Positions 51,062 through 58,984 of a DNA stretch of 58,984 nt are shown here, in pieces. The DNA is taken from positions 1-58,984 of the forward strand of contig JAGWON010000020.1 in the NCBI GenBank assembly GCA_028871055.1, written 5' to 3'. Origin of the DNA: Alphaproteobacteria bacterium (GTDB lineage: Bacteria > Pseudomonadota > Alphaproteobacteria > ATCC43930 > CGMCC-115725). Within the stretch, counting starts at the first letter, position 1. Each line of letters opens with the position of its first letter. Both the position numbers and the translations under genes were made by a program. The notes beneath the pieces were generated by a model, which saw only the letters and a list, made by a program, of their open reading frames with translations, ran no database searches and was not told the origin of the DNA.

Positions 51062-51880
51062 TTATTGCGCCAGTTCGCGCGAGCGCCGCGTCGCCGCGGC
51101 AACCGCATCGCGGATGAGCTGGCCGAGGCCGTTCTCCGCCATCAACACGTCGAGCGCGGCGCGCGTCGTGCCGCCCGGGCTGGTGACCGCCTCGCGCAGT
51201 TCGGCGGGACTTGCCGTGGCGACGCGCGCCAGCTCGCCCGCACCGGCGACGGTTGCGAGCGCGAGCCGTCGTGCGAGATCGGGCGCGAGGCCCTGCGCCT
51301 CGCCTGCCGCCGCCATGCACTCGATCAGCAGAAAGACATAGGCGGGTCCGCTGCCCGAGACCGCCGTCACCGGATCGAGCAGCGCTTCGTCTTCGATCCA
51401 CGCGACCTCGCCGACCGCGCCGAGCAGAGCGCCACAGAGCGCGCGCGATGCTTTGGTCACGCCGGCCAGAGCACAGGCGACCGAAATGCCGCGGCCGATC
51501 GCCGCCGGCGTGTTCGGCATCGCCCGCACGATGGCGGCATCGGCACCGAGAAGCCGCGCCATGCCGACGAGCGTCTTGCCGGCGGCGATCGACAGCATCA
51601 CCGCGCCGTCCGCGGCGAAGCGGCGGTAGTGCGGCAGCACCGTGTCGAAGGTTTGCGGCTTCACGGCGAATACGACCGCCGCCGGCCGAAGATTCCGCGG
51701 CAGCCGGTCGGGCGCGGCGTAGTAGCGCGCGCTCCGGATGCGGCGCCTGGGGGACGGCTCGACAACGTGCCAAGGTCCGCCGACGCGCGCCTTGATCCAG
51801 CCGTCGAGCAGCGCGCCACCCATCTTGCCGCAGCCGACCAGCAGCACCGCCGCCGGCCGGACGCGCCGGCGCTTGCTCAC
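51062..51880 (-). CDS. proC: Pyrroline-5-carboxylate reductase ProC
   Basis: This 272-residue enzyme catalyses the last step of proline synthesis. Visible are the NAD(P)-binding VLLVGCGKMGGALLDGW, FAVKPQTFDTVLPHY, RAMPNTPAAIGRGIS, and the C-terminal signatures SGSGPAYVFLLIECMAAAG and TSPGGTTRAALDVLM. Translation probably starts with GTG overlapping the ybjN stop (GTGA). Upstream codons in this frame are shadows of ybjN. Confidence 0.94.
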   Translation of the reverse strand: MSKRRRVRPAAVLLVGCGKMGGALLDGWIKARVGGPWHVVEPSPRRRIRSARYYAAPDRLPRNLRPAAVVFAVKPQTFDTVLPHYRRFAADGAVMLSIAAGKTLVGMARLLGADAAIVRAMPNTPAAIGRGISVACALAGVTKASRALCGALLGAVGEVAWIEDEALLDPVTAVSGSGPAYVFLLIECMAAAGEAQGLAPDLARRLALATVAGAGELARVATASPAELREAVTSPGGTTRAALDVLMAENGLGQLIRDAVAAATRRSRELAQ

Positions 51881-52377
51881 GCCTCGCCGACCGGCTCGAT
51901 CATCGCCGAGGCGATCGCCTCCGTGGCCGATTTGCCGCCCCAGACGACGAGCTGGAAGGCCGGATAGAAGCGCTCGCATTCGGCGAGCGAAATGTCGACC
52001 AGGTCCTCGATCTGCTCGACGCTGGCGCCGTGTCCTCCGCGCAGCAACACGCCCTGGCGGAAAGCCGGGTTCTTGTCGTCGGCGAAGTCGAAATGGCCGA
52101 TCCACAGCTTCTCGTTCACCACCGCGAGCAATTCGTGCGCGGCGGCACGGCGCCCGCGCGGCACCTTGAGCTCGAAGCTGCAGGAATATTGCAAGGCGTT
52201 GACCGACGTCTCCCAGACGAAGTGGAGGCGATAAGCGCACCAGCGTCCGGCAACCTCGATCACCATCTCGTCGTCGCCGGTCCGGTCGTGCGGCCAGGAA
52301 TTGGCCTGCACGATGTCCTCGACCAGATCGATGGGATTGGCGCCGGCGACCTGGGTCTCAAGCAACAGCGTCGTCAT
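51877..52377 (-). CDS. YbjN domain-containing protein
   Basis: This 166-residue YbjN-like protein has the family's helical and strand segments (PIDLVEDIVQANSWPHDRTG, EMVIEVAGRWCAYRLHFVW, LQYSCSFELKVPRGRRAAA, LWIGHFDFADDKNPAFRQGV). The start MTTLLLETQ is the first Met after the upstream shadow. YbjN proteins are linked to stress and envelope control in enterobacteria, but the mechanism is unknown. In alphaproteobacteria it is regularly encoded just ahead of proC, as here. Confidence 0.88.
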   Translation of the reverse strand: MTTLLLETQVAGANPIDLVEDIVQANSWPHDRTGDDEMVIEVAGRWCAYRLHFVWETSVNALQYSCSFELKVPRGRRAAAHELLAVVNEKLWIGHFDFADDKNPAFRQGVLLRGGHGASVEQIEDLVDISLAECERFYPAFQLVVWGGKSATEAIASAMIEPVGEA

Positions 52378-52512
52378 CCGCCCTCCTTGGCAGCAGGCGG
52401 GGGATTCGACTAATGGTAGGGTTACGTCCCGCCAACCACTACGGCTAATCTGCCAAATGGTTTCGAGCCGAGGCAAGCGCCGAATGATGGAAACTTGTGG
52501 AGGACTCGCGTT

Positions 52513-52827
52513 TCAGCGCGATTTGCCGCGGCCAGCCCGGGTTGCCGCGCGGCGGGGCGGCGTGGCCTTGCGCCCGGCAGCAACGCCAAGCCGGCTCTCA
52601 AGCGCCGCGAGCCGCGCGGCCAACGATTCCTGCTCGCGCCGCGCCTTGGCCGCCATGGCCTGGACCGCATCGAATTCCTCGCGCCGCACGAGGTTCATGC
52701 GCGACAGCACGCGATCAACCTGATCCTTGATCCGGGCCTCGAGCTCGTCGCGCAACCCGGCCAACGCGCCGGCGGCGCCCTGCGCCACGCGGGCGAAATC
52801 CTCGAACAGGCGGTTGTTGGTTGCCAT
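52513..52827 (-). CDS. ubiK: Ubiquinone biosynthesis accessory factor UbiK
   Basis: This 104-residue BMFP-family protein helps ubiquinone synthesis. It has an N-terminal amphipathic segment (NRLFEDFARVAQGAAGALAG) and a coiled coil (LRDELEARIKDQVDRVLSRM, LVRREEFDAVQAMAAKARR) that forms trimers. The Arg/Lys-rich end is disordered. It is divergent from hldD. Confidence 0.88.
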   Translation of the reverse strand: MATNNRLFEDFARVAQGAAGALAGLRDELEARIKDQVDRVLSRMNLVRREEFDAVQAMAAKARREQESLAARLAALESRLGVAAGRKATPPRRAATRAGRGKSR

Positions 52828-52906
52828 CGGCGTACCTCCGTTTTGACCAACATAAGCGGGCATGCGGCCGGGGAACAGGCTATAACACCGCCGCGGGAAA
52901 CCAGCC

Positions 52907-53893
52907 ATGATCGTGGTCACCGGTGGCGCCGGCTTCATCGGATCGAATCTGGTCGCCGCGCTCGAAGAACGGGCGGCCGGCGACATCGTCGTTTGCGACT
53001 TCCTCGGCCACGACGAGAAATGGCGCAACCTGGCGAAGCGCGAGCTCGCCGCGGTGATTCCACCCGACCGCCTGTTCACCTATCTCGACGATCATGCGAG
53101 CGAGGTCGAAGCGATCTTTCACATGGGCGCGATTTCGGCGACGACGGAGCGCGACGTCGACCTGATCGTCGCCAGCAATTTTGCGCTGTCGCAGCGGCTG
53201 TGGGACTGGTGCACGGCGCACCAGGCGCGACTGATCTATGCCTCGTCGGCCGCCACCTACGGCGATGGCAGCGCCGGCTTCGACGACGATTTCGCCCCCG
53301 GCGCGCTGGCCAAGCTGCGGCCGCTCAACGCCTATGGCTGGTCGAAGCATCTCTTCGACCGCCGCGTCGCGCGCCTGGTCGCCGGCAACGCGCCGCGGCC
53401 GAAGCAGTGGGCGGGGCTCAAATTCTTCAACGTCTACGGGCCGAACGAGTATCACAAAGGCGCGATGAAGAGCGTGGTCGCGCATATCTATCCGCGCGCC
53501 ACGGCGGGCGCGGCGGCGCGGCTGTTCAAATCGCACAATCCCGCCTATCCCGACGGCGGCCAGAAGCGCGATTTCGTCTATGTGCGCGACTGCGTCGCCA
53601 TGTTGCTGTGGCTCTACGACCACCCCGAGGTCAACGGCCTGTTCAACGCCGGCACCGGCAAGGCGCGTAGCTTCCGCGACCTGGCGGCGGCGGTCTATCG
53701 CGCGCTCGGCAACGAGCCCAAGATCGAATACGTCGACACTCCGCCCGAGATTCGCGACAAATACCAGTACTTCACCGAGGCGCGGATGGATCGCATCCAC
53801 GCCGTCGGTTACGCCGCGCCCGCGACCGAACTCGAGGACGGTGTCCAGCACTACGTCCAGACCTATCTCGCGGCTGCCGATCCGTATCGCTGA
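52907..53893 (+). CDS. hldD: ADP-L-glycero-D-manno-heptose-6-epimerase HldD
   Basis: This 328-residue SDR-type epimerase makes ADP-L-glycero-D-manno-heptose for the LPS inner core. The NADP motif is [15 protein letters not shown] at the N-terminus. Catalytic residues are in [13 protein letters not shown] and [12 protein letters not shown], and the family-specific [20 protein letters not shown] is present. No other core-heptose genes are adjacent. It lies between ubiK and lgt, which are closer neighbours in many relatives. Confidence 0.95.
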   Translation: MIVVTGGAGFIGSNLVAALEERAAGDIVVCDFLGHDEKWRNLAKRELAAVIPPDRLFTYLDDHASEVEAIFHMGAISATTERDVDLIVASNFALSQRLWDWCTAHQARLIYASSAATYGDGSAGFDDDFAPGALAKLRPLNAYGWSKHLFDRRVARLVAGNAPRPKQWAGLKFFNVYGPNEYHKGAMKSVVAHIYPRATAGAAARLFKSHNPAYPDGGQKRDFVYVRDCVAMLLWLYDHPEVNGLFNAGTGKARSFRDLAAAVYRALGNEPKIEYVDTPPEIRDKYQYFTEARMDRIHAVGYAAPATELEDGVQHYVQTYLAAADPYR

Positions 53894-53907
53894 GGACTCG
53901 TCCGGTC

Positions 53908-54708
53908 ATGCTGGTGATTCCCTATCCCGTGATCGACCCGGTGGCGCTCGCGCTCGGGCCTTTCGTCGTCCGCTGGTACGCCCTCGCTTATATCGCCGGG
54001 TTGGTGACCGGCTGGCGCTATTGCCTATGGATCGCGTCGCAGCCGCCGCGTGTCGCCCGGCGCGAGGACGTCGACGATTTCCTGGTGTGGGCGACGCTCG
54101 GCGTCATCCTCGGCGGCCGCACCGGCTACGTGCTGTTCTACCGGCCGGAATTCTATTTCGCGAATCCGAGCGAAATCCTCAAGCTGTGGCACGGCGGCAT
54201 GTCGTTCCACGGCGGCGCGCTCGGCGTGCTGATCGCGATCTGGCTGTTCTGCCGGCAACGCAAAATTCTGCTGCTGGCCTTCGCCGACATCATCGCGCCC
54301 GCGGTGCCGATCGGGCTGTTCTTCGGCCGCATCGCCAATTTCATCAACGACGAGCTGTGGGGCCGGGTCAGCGACGTGCCGTGGGCGATGGTATTCCCGA
54401 CCGGCGGACCGCTGCCGCGCCATCCGAGCCAGCTTTACGAGGCGACACTCGAGGGCCTGGTGCTCTTCGCGCTGCTGTTCTGGGTGATGCGCCGCACCGA
54501 TGCGCGCCGGCATCCTGGCATGCTGTCGGGCACATTCTTCACCGGCTATGCGGTGGCGCGGATCATCGGCGAATGCTTCCGCCAGCCCGATGCCAATCTG
54601 GGATTCATCTTCTGGGGCATCACCATGGGACAGATCCTGTCGGTGCCCGTGCTGCTGTTCGGCGTTTGGCTGCTGTGGCGCGCGCGCCGACAACCGAAGC
54701 TGGCGTGA
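53908..54708 (+). CDS. lgt: Prolipoprotein diacylglyceryl transferase Lgt
   Basis: This 266-residue membrane enzyme transfers diacylglycerol from phosphatidylglycerol to lipoprotein cysteines. The conserved features are [15 protein letters not shown] with the catalytic His region, [17 protein letters not shown] and [18 protein letters not shown]. It supports maturation of the lipoproteins found in this window (23984 and 56578). Its stop overlaps the next gene's GTG start. Confidence 0.95.
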   Translation: MLVIPYPVIDPVALALGPFVVRWYALAYIAGLVTGWRYCLWIASQPPRVARREDVDDFLVWATLGVILGGRTGYVLFYRPEFYFANPSEILKLWHGGMSFHGGALGVLIAIWLFCRQRKILLLAFADIIAPAVPIGLFFGRIANFINDELWGRVSDVPWAMVFPTGGPLPRHPSQLYEATLEGLVLFALLFWVMRRTDARRHPGMLSGTFFTGYAVARIIGECFRQPDANLGFIFWGITMGQILSVPVLLFGVWLLWRARRQPKLA

Positions 54709-55772
54709 GCGCGCCGCCGCTGCTTGAGCATATGCGCGGGCTGATCCGCGCCGCGGGGCCGCTCTCGATCGAGCGTTACATGGAAATCGCGCTCTGGCAT
54801 CCCGCCTGGGGCTACTATGCGACCCACAGGCCGGTGGGCGCGCGCGGCGACTTCATCACCGCACCCGAGATCAGCCAGGTCTTCGGCGAGCTGATCGGAC
54901 TCTGGCTCGCCGATGCATGGCAGCGGCTCGGTGCACCTGACCCCGTCGTTCTCTGCGAGCTCGGTCCCGGCAACGGGACATTGATGGCGGATCTGCTTCG
55001 CGCCGCCGCCGTGGTTCCCCCGTTTCGCCGCGCCATTCGCGTGCATCTGGTCGAAGCCAGCGCGGCGCTGCGCGAGGCACAGGGGCGCGTCCTGGCCGCA
55101 GCGACACCGGCTTGGCACGACTCGGTGGCGACCTTGCCGCCGGGCCCGTTGCTGCTCGTCGCCAACGAATTTCTCGACGCGCTGCCCATCCGGCAATTCG
55201 AGCGCGGTCCGGACGGCTGGCGCGAGCGGCGGATCGGCCTCGACGCCGGCGGCGCGCTGACGTTGGTCGGCGATTCGGCACCGACGAGCGAGTCGCTGCC
55301 CGATTGGCCCGTCGGCAGCGTGGTCGAGCGCCGGCCGACGGCGCGCATGCTCGCTCGCGACCTCGGCCGACGGCTGGCTACGCAAGGCGGCGCCGCGCTC
55401 TTCGTCGACTACGGCTATTTTCCGCCGGCGCCGGGCGACACGTTGCAGGCGGTTGCGCGCCATCGCGGGCACGATCCGCTGCGCGACCCGGGCACCGCCG
55501 ATCTTACCGCACATGTCGATTTCGCCGATTTCGCCGCGGCGGCGACCGCCGCCGGTGTCCGCGCCTGGGGCCCGGTGACGCAGGCGCGCTTCCTCGCGGC
55601 GCTCGGCATCGATATCCGCGCTCGCCGCTTGGCCGCCGGCAAGGACGCGGCGGAGCAGGCGACGATCGAATCGGGCTGCCGCCGCTTGCTTGACGAGACG
55701 CAAATGGGCACCTTGTTCAAGGCGCTGGCGTTGACCGGCGGCGCTGCGTCGCCGCCTGCCGGCTTCGATTGA
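54705..55772 (+). CDS. MidA/NDUFAF7-like SAM-dependent methyltransferase
   Basis: This 355-residue class I methyltransferase has the SAM loop [17 protein letters not shown], a substrate stretch [20 protein letters not shown], and the characteristic start [20 protein letters not shown]. Human NDUFAF7 methylates an arginine of complex I subunit NDUFS2, and the bacterial role may be similar, but this is not shown. The start is a GTG inside the lgt stop (GTGA). The pgeF frame overlaps its last codons. Confidence 0.9.
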   Translation: MSAPPLLEHMRGLIRAAGPLSIERYMEIALWHPAWGYYATHRPVGARGDFITAPEISQVFGELIGLWLADAWQRLGAPDPVVLCELGPGNGTLMADLLRAAAVVPPFRRAIRVHLVEASAALREAQGRVLAAATPAWHDSVATLPPGPLLLVANEFLDALPIRQFERGPDGWRERRIGLDAGGALTLVGDSAPTSESLPDWPVGSVVERRPTARMLARDLGRRLATQGGAALFVDYGYFPPAPGDTLQAVARHRGHDPLRDPGTADLTAHVDFADFAAAATAAGVRAWGPVTQARFLAALGIDIRARRLAAGKDAAEQATIESGCRRLLDETQMGTLFKALALTGGAASPPAGFD

Positions 55773-55777
55773 TCCGC

Positions 55778-56542
55778 ATGATCCACCTCGACGCGCTCGA
55801 TTCGCCCTCCATCCGCCACGCCTTCTTCACCCGCGAGGGCGGCGTCAGCGAAGGACTCTACGCGTCGCTCAATTGCAGTTTCTCGTCGGCGGACGATGCG
55901 GCGCGCGTGGCCGAGAACCGCGCGCGGGCGATGCGCGCGCTCGATCTGGCGCCCGGACGCCTCGCCACGGCCAAGCAGGTGCATGGCGCCGAGGCGATGA
56001 TAGTCGAGGCGCCCTGGCCGCAAACCCAGGCGCCGCGCGCCGACGCACTGGTGACGCGGGTGCCGGGTCTGGCGCTCGGCATCCTCACCGCCGATTGCGT
56101 GCCGGTGCTGTTCGCCGATGCCGAGGCGCGCGTGATCGGCGCCGCGCATGCCGGCTGGCGCGGCGCGCTCGCCGGCGTGGTCGAGGCGGCCGTGGCGGCG
56201 ATGGAGGATTTGGGCGCGACCGCGCAGCGCATCGTTGCCGCGATCGGTCCGGCGATCGCGCAAGCCTCGTACGAGGTCGGACCCGAATTCCCGCGCCGCT
56301 TCCTCGCACAGGATCCCGCGAACTCGGTTTTCTTCGCGCCTTCGCCCAAGCCCGGCCATTTCCTGTTCGACCTCAAGGGCTATGTGGCGCGGCGAGTCGC
56401 GGCGCTTGGCGTCGGCGCTATCGTGACGGCCGATGCCGATACCGCGGCCGACGCCGCGCGATTCTTCTCCTATCGCCGCGCCGGTCTCCGCGGCGAGCTC
56501 GGCCACGGCCTCGGCCTGTCGGCGATCGCACTCGCGCCATAG
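55778..56542 (+). CDS. pgeF: Peptidoglycan editing factor PgeF (YfiH/LACC1 family)
   Basis: This 254-residue protein carries the family's metal-binding motifs: NRARAMRALDLAPGRLATAK with VHGAEAM, LTADCVPVLFAD and GAAHAGWRGALAGVVEAAV. PgeF clears UDP-MurNAc-L-Ser errors; relatives are purine nucleoside phosphorylases or copper oxidases. The start ATG at 55778 lies six bases after the previous stop. Confidence 0.92.
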   Translation: MIHLDALDSPSIRHAFFTREGGVSEGLYASLNCSFSSADDAARVAENRARAMRALDLAPGRLATAKQVHGAEAMIVEAPWPQTQAPRADALVTRVPGLALGILTADCVPVLFADAEARVIGAAHAGWRGALAGVVEAAVAAMEDLGATAQRIVAAIGPAIAQASYEVGPEFPRRFLAQDPANSVFFAPSPKPGHFLFDLKGYVARRVAALGVGAIVTADADTAADAARFFSYRRAGLRGELGHGLGLSAIALAP

Positions 56543-56577
56543 CTTTGTTGCGATCACAACGATAAGATCGCGGCCCC

Positions 56578-57438
56578 ATGCGCCGCCTCTGGCTTCTCGC
56601 CTTCGTTCTTCTCGCCGCCTGCAACGGTCCGCCGACGCCGATCATGGGAAGAACGGCGCCGCCGGCCGCGTTGAGCCCGCCCGACAGCGCCGGCATCTAC
56701 GTGCTGCCGGCCGAGAACACGCCAGCACCGAGCGCCGCCGCGCTTGCCGCGGCGATGGCGACCGCCCTGCAACAGGCCGACGTGCCAGCCAGCGCCAGCG
56801 CCTCGAATCGCGGCAGCTATCGCCTGCGGCCGGTCGCAACCGTCGAGCCCGCCGTCCGCGGCCAAACGACCGTCAGCATCGTGTGGCAGCTGCGCGACGC
56901 CGCCGGCCGACTGGTGGGCTCGGCGCCTTCACGCACCGACGCCGACGCCGAAGCCTGGCGACGCGGCGATAGCACGCTGGCGGCAGCGCTGGCCGCGCTG
57001 GCCGCGCCGGTTATCGCGAAGCTGATCGAAGGCGACGTGCCGGCGCCGAAAGGCGGACTCAATCCGGTGGTGGCGCTGCGCCCGGTCACCGGCGCGCCGG
57101 GCGACGGCGACCGGTCGCTGACCCGCGCCATGGGCGAGGCGCTGAAGCGGGTCAACCTCACCCTCGCGGCAGGTGCAGCCGGCAAGGCGGATTTCATCGT
57201 CGCCGGCACGGTCGAGGTCGCGCCCGTCGACGGGCAGAAACAGCAGGTCAAGATCACGTGGGCGCTGCTGCGGCCCGACGGCGGCGAAGTCGGGCGGGTC
57301 AACCAGGAGAACGCGGTGCCGGCGGGCAGCCTCGACGGCGCCTGGGGCGAGGTCGCTTACGCCGTCACCAATGCCGCCGCACCAGGGGTCCGCCGGCTCA
57401 TCGAAGAGGTCGGGCTGACCGCCGCCGGAGGCTCGTAA
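56578..57438 (+). CDS. Conserved lipoprotein of unknown function
   Basis: This 286-residue lipoprotein has signal MRRLWLLAFVLLAAC with lipobox LLAAC (Cys at 15). The body has alternating Ala-rich helices and beta-strands (SIVWQLRDAAGRLVGSAPS, ADFIVAGTVEVAPVDGQKQ), which suggests two related halves, with no recognised enzyme motif. Its gene lies between pgeF and prs in the same direction. The mature protein is likely anchored in the outer membrane. Confidence 0.75.
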   Translation: MRRLWLLAFVLLAACNGPPTPIMGRTAPPAALSPPDSAGIYVLPAENTPAPSAAALAAAMATALQQADVPASASASNRGSYRLRPVATVEPAVRGQTTVSIVWQLRDAAGRLVGSAPSRTDADAEAWRRGDSTLAAALAALAAPVIAKLIEGDVPAPKGGLNPVVALRPVTGAPGDGDRSLTRAMGEALKRVNLTLAAGAAGKADFIVAGTVEVAPVDGQKQQVKITWALLRPDGGEVGRVNQENAVPAGSLDGAWGEVAYAVTNAAAPGVRRLIEEVGLTAAGGS

Positions 57439-57462
57439 ACCCGTAAACCACTGGATCGCCGC

Positions 57463-57494
57463 GGCTTTTTGACCGCGCGCGGGCGGTCAAAGCC
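57463..57494 (+). terminator. Strong hairpin between the lipoprotein gene and prs
   Basis: ggctttttgaccgc (57463-57476) pairs with gcggtcaaagcc (57483-57494) through twelve base pairs, with a two-base TT bulge and a six-base loop. No T-run follows it, so it could be an imperfect terminator or a leader structure acting on prs, whose start is 84 bases downstream. Confidence 0.5.
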
Positions 57495-57578
57495 ATTGCG
57501 GCAGCGAAACCCCTTTGTTACATTCCGCCGCGCTTGGGCGGCCCATCCGGGCGCACTGCCGCGGACGGCGAAACCGAC

Positions 57579-58511
<933 letters not shown>

Positions 58512-58525
58512 TAAGGAGCTTTGTC

Positions 58526-58984
58526 ATGGCCGAGTCGATCACATTGAGCGCCAAGCCGCGCGAGGGCGCCGGCCGCGGGCCGGCGCGCGCCGTCCGCCGC
58601 GCGGGCCGCGTCCCCGGCATCCTCTATGCCGAGGGCAAGCCGCCGGTAATGATCTCGGTCGATCCGCAGCAATTGGGTCGCGAGCTGGTGAAGCCCGGCT
58701 TCTTCGCGCGGCTGCTCGACGTCGAGCTCGACGGCGCCAAGGTCCGCGCGCTGCCGCGCGAGGTGCAGCTCGATCCGGTCACCGACCGGCCGGTGCACGT
58801 CGACCTGCTGCGCGTGACGGCGGGCACCCGCATCCGGGTCAATGTTCCGGTGCGCTTCCTCAATCCCGAGGCGTCGCCCGGCATCCGTCGCGGCGGTATC
58901 CTCAACGTCGTGCGCCATGAAATTGAGATGTTCTGTCCCGCCGAGAACATCCCGGGTCAGATCACCGTCGATCTCGAGGGCCTC
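58526..58984 (+). CDS. rplY: 50S ribosomal protein L25/Ctc RplY (partial, runs off the right edge)
   Basis: The first 153 codons are visible. The start ATG follows aaggag by seven bases. The N-terminal L25 domain has KPREGAGRGPARAVRRAGRV and GILYAEGKPPVMISV, followed by the beta-rich TL5/CTC domain (VLLR-type strand HVDLLRVTAGTRIRV, GGILNVVRHEIEMFCP). The protein binds 5S rRNA. The prs-rplY order is usual in alphaproteobacteria; pth would be expected next, outside the window. Confidence 0.95.
   Translation, partial: MAESITLSAKPREGAGRGPARAVRRAGRVPGILYAEGKPPVMISVDPQQLGRELVKPGFFARLLDVELDGAKVRALPREVQLDPVTDRPVHVDLLRVTAGTRIRVNVPVRFLNPEASPGIRRGGILNVVRHEIEMFCPAENIPGQITVDLEGL

Noticed and set aside
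53580-54704. Upstream part of the long frame that ends in the MidA-like gene
   Set aside because: This portion lies out of frame across hldD and lgt and is a shadow; the real gene begins at the GTG 54705.

Overview
The window is chromosomal DNA from a high-GC alphaproteobacterium. The gene content and order suggest a Rhodospirillales-type or related soil lineage: yqeY-dnaG-rpoD, carA-carB-greA, an ELM1-family gene, uvrC-pgsA followed by molybdopterin genes, and ybjN-proC, ubiK, lgt, a MidA-type methyltransferase, pgeF, prs and rplY. This placement is inferred from protein character and synteny; no 16S gene is present. Coding density is high. I see no insertion sequence, prophage, CRISPR array, rRNA operon or replication origin.

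Layout. 0.2-8 kb: an MlaC-like phospholipid-transport protein, EttA, a YbjN-like secreted protein, a CAU tRNA and the yqeY-dnaG-rpoD block. 8-13.6 kb: carA, carB, a clear intrinsic terminator, greA and a convergent Lrp/AsnC regulator. 13.8-19.6 kb: an envelope group made of an ELM1-like protein, a protein with two fused PAP2 phosphatase domains, a GT39 glycosyltransferase and a 636-residue repeat-containing protein I cannot assign. 19.6-21.5 kb: trxB and a LysR regulator. 21.6-24 kb: a small membrane protein, then a tight three-gene cassette of a Tat-exported Cys-containing protein, a PqqD-like protein and an HprK-related kinase. 24-27.7 kb: a glycine-zipper lipoprotein, a 25-residue membrane peptide, MsrP without MsrQ, and an atypical EF-G paralogue.

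27.9-33.2 kb holds a catabolic operon behind a GntR regulator and a GTATAC palindrome: a B12-binding subunit, a PaaK-like CoA ligase, a MeaB-like GTPase and a mutase large subunit. An automatic annotation would say methylmalonyl-CoA mutase. The three specificity residues (Ile, Asp, Gln) instead match 2-hydroxyisobutyryl-CoA mutase, so the operon probably handles 2-hydroxyisobutyrate or a similar branched hydroxy acid.

33.2-49.7 kb: aspartate aminotransferase, a YCII/DGPF protein with an ECF42-type sigma factor, uvrB, an SDR, uvrC, pgsA, molybdopterin genes (mobB, moeA, moaD, moaE, which supply the cofactor MsrP needs), ilvE divergent from a MarR / response regulator / histidine kinase set, and an RNase Z-like hydrolase. 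49.8-59 kb: a phasin with a TGC-rich site in front of it (PHB storage), a TetR regulator, proC, ybjN, ubiK, hldD, lgt, a MidA-like methyltransferase, pgeF, a lipoprotein, prs and the start of rplY, which runs off the right edge.

The best candidates for little-described biology are the PqqD/HprK-like cassette with its exported partner (22.2-24.0 kb), the HCM-type operon with its operator, the double-PAP2 protein, the unassigned repeat protein, and a 21-nt TGC-rich motif found almost identically in front of the phasin and aminotransferase genes.
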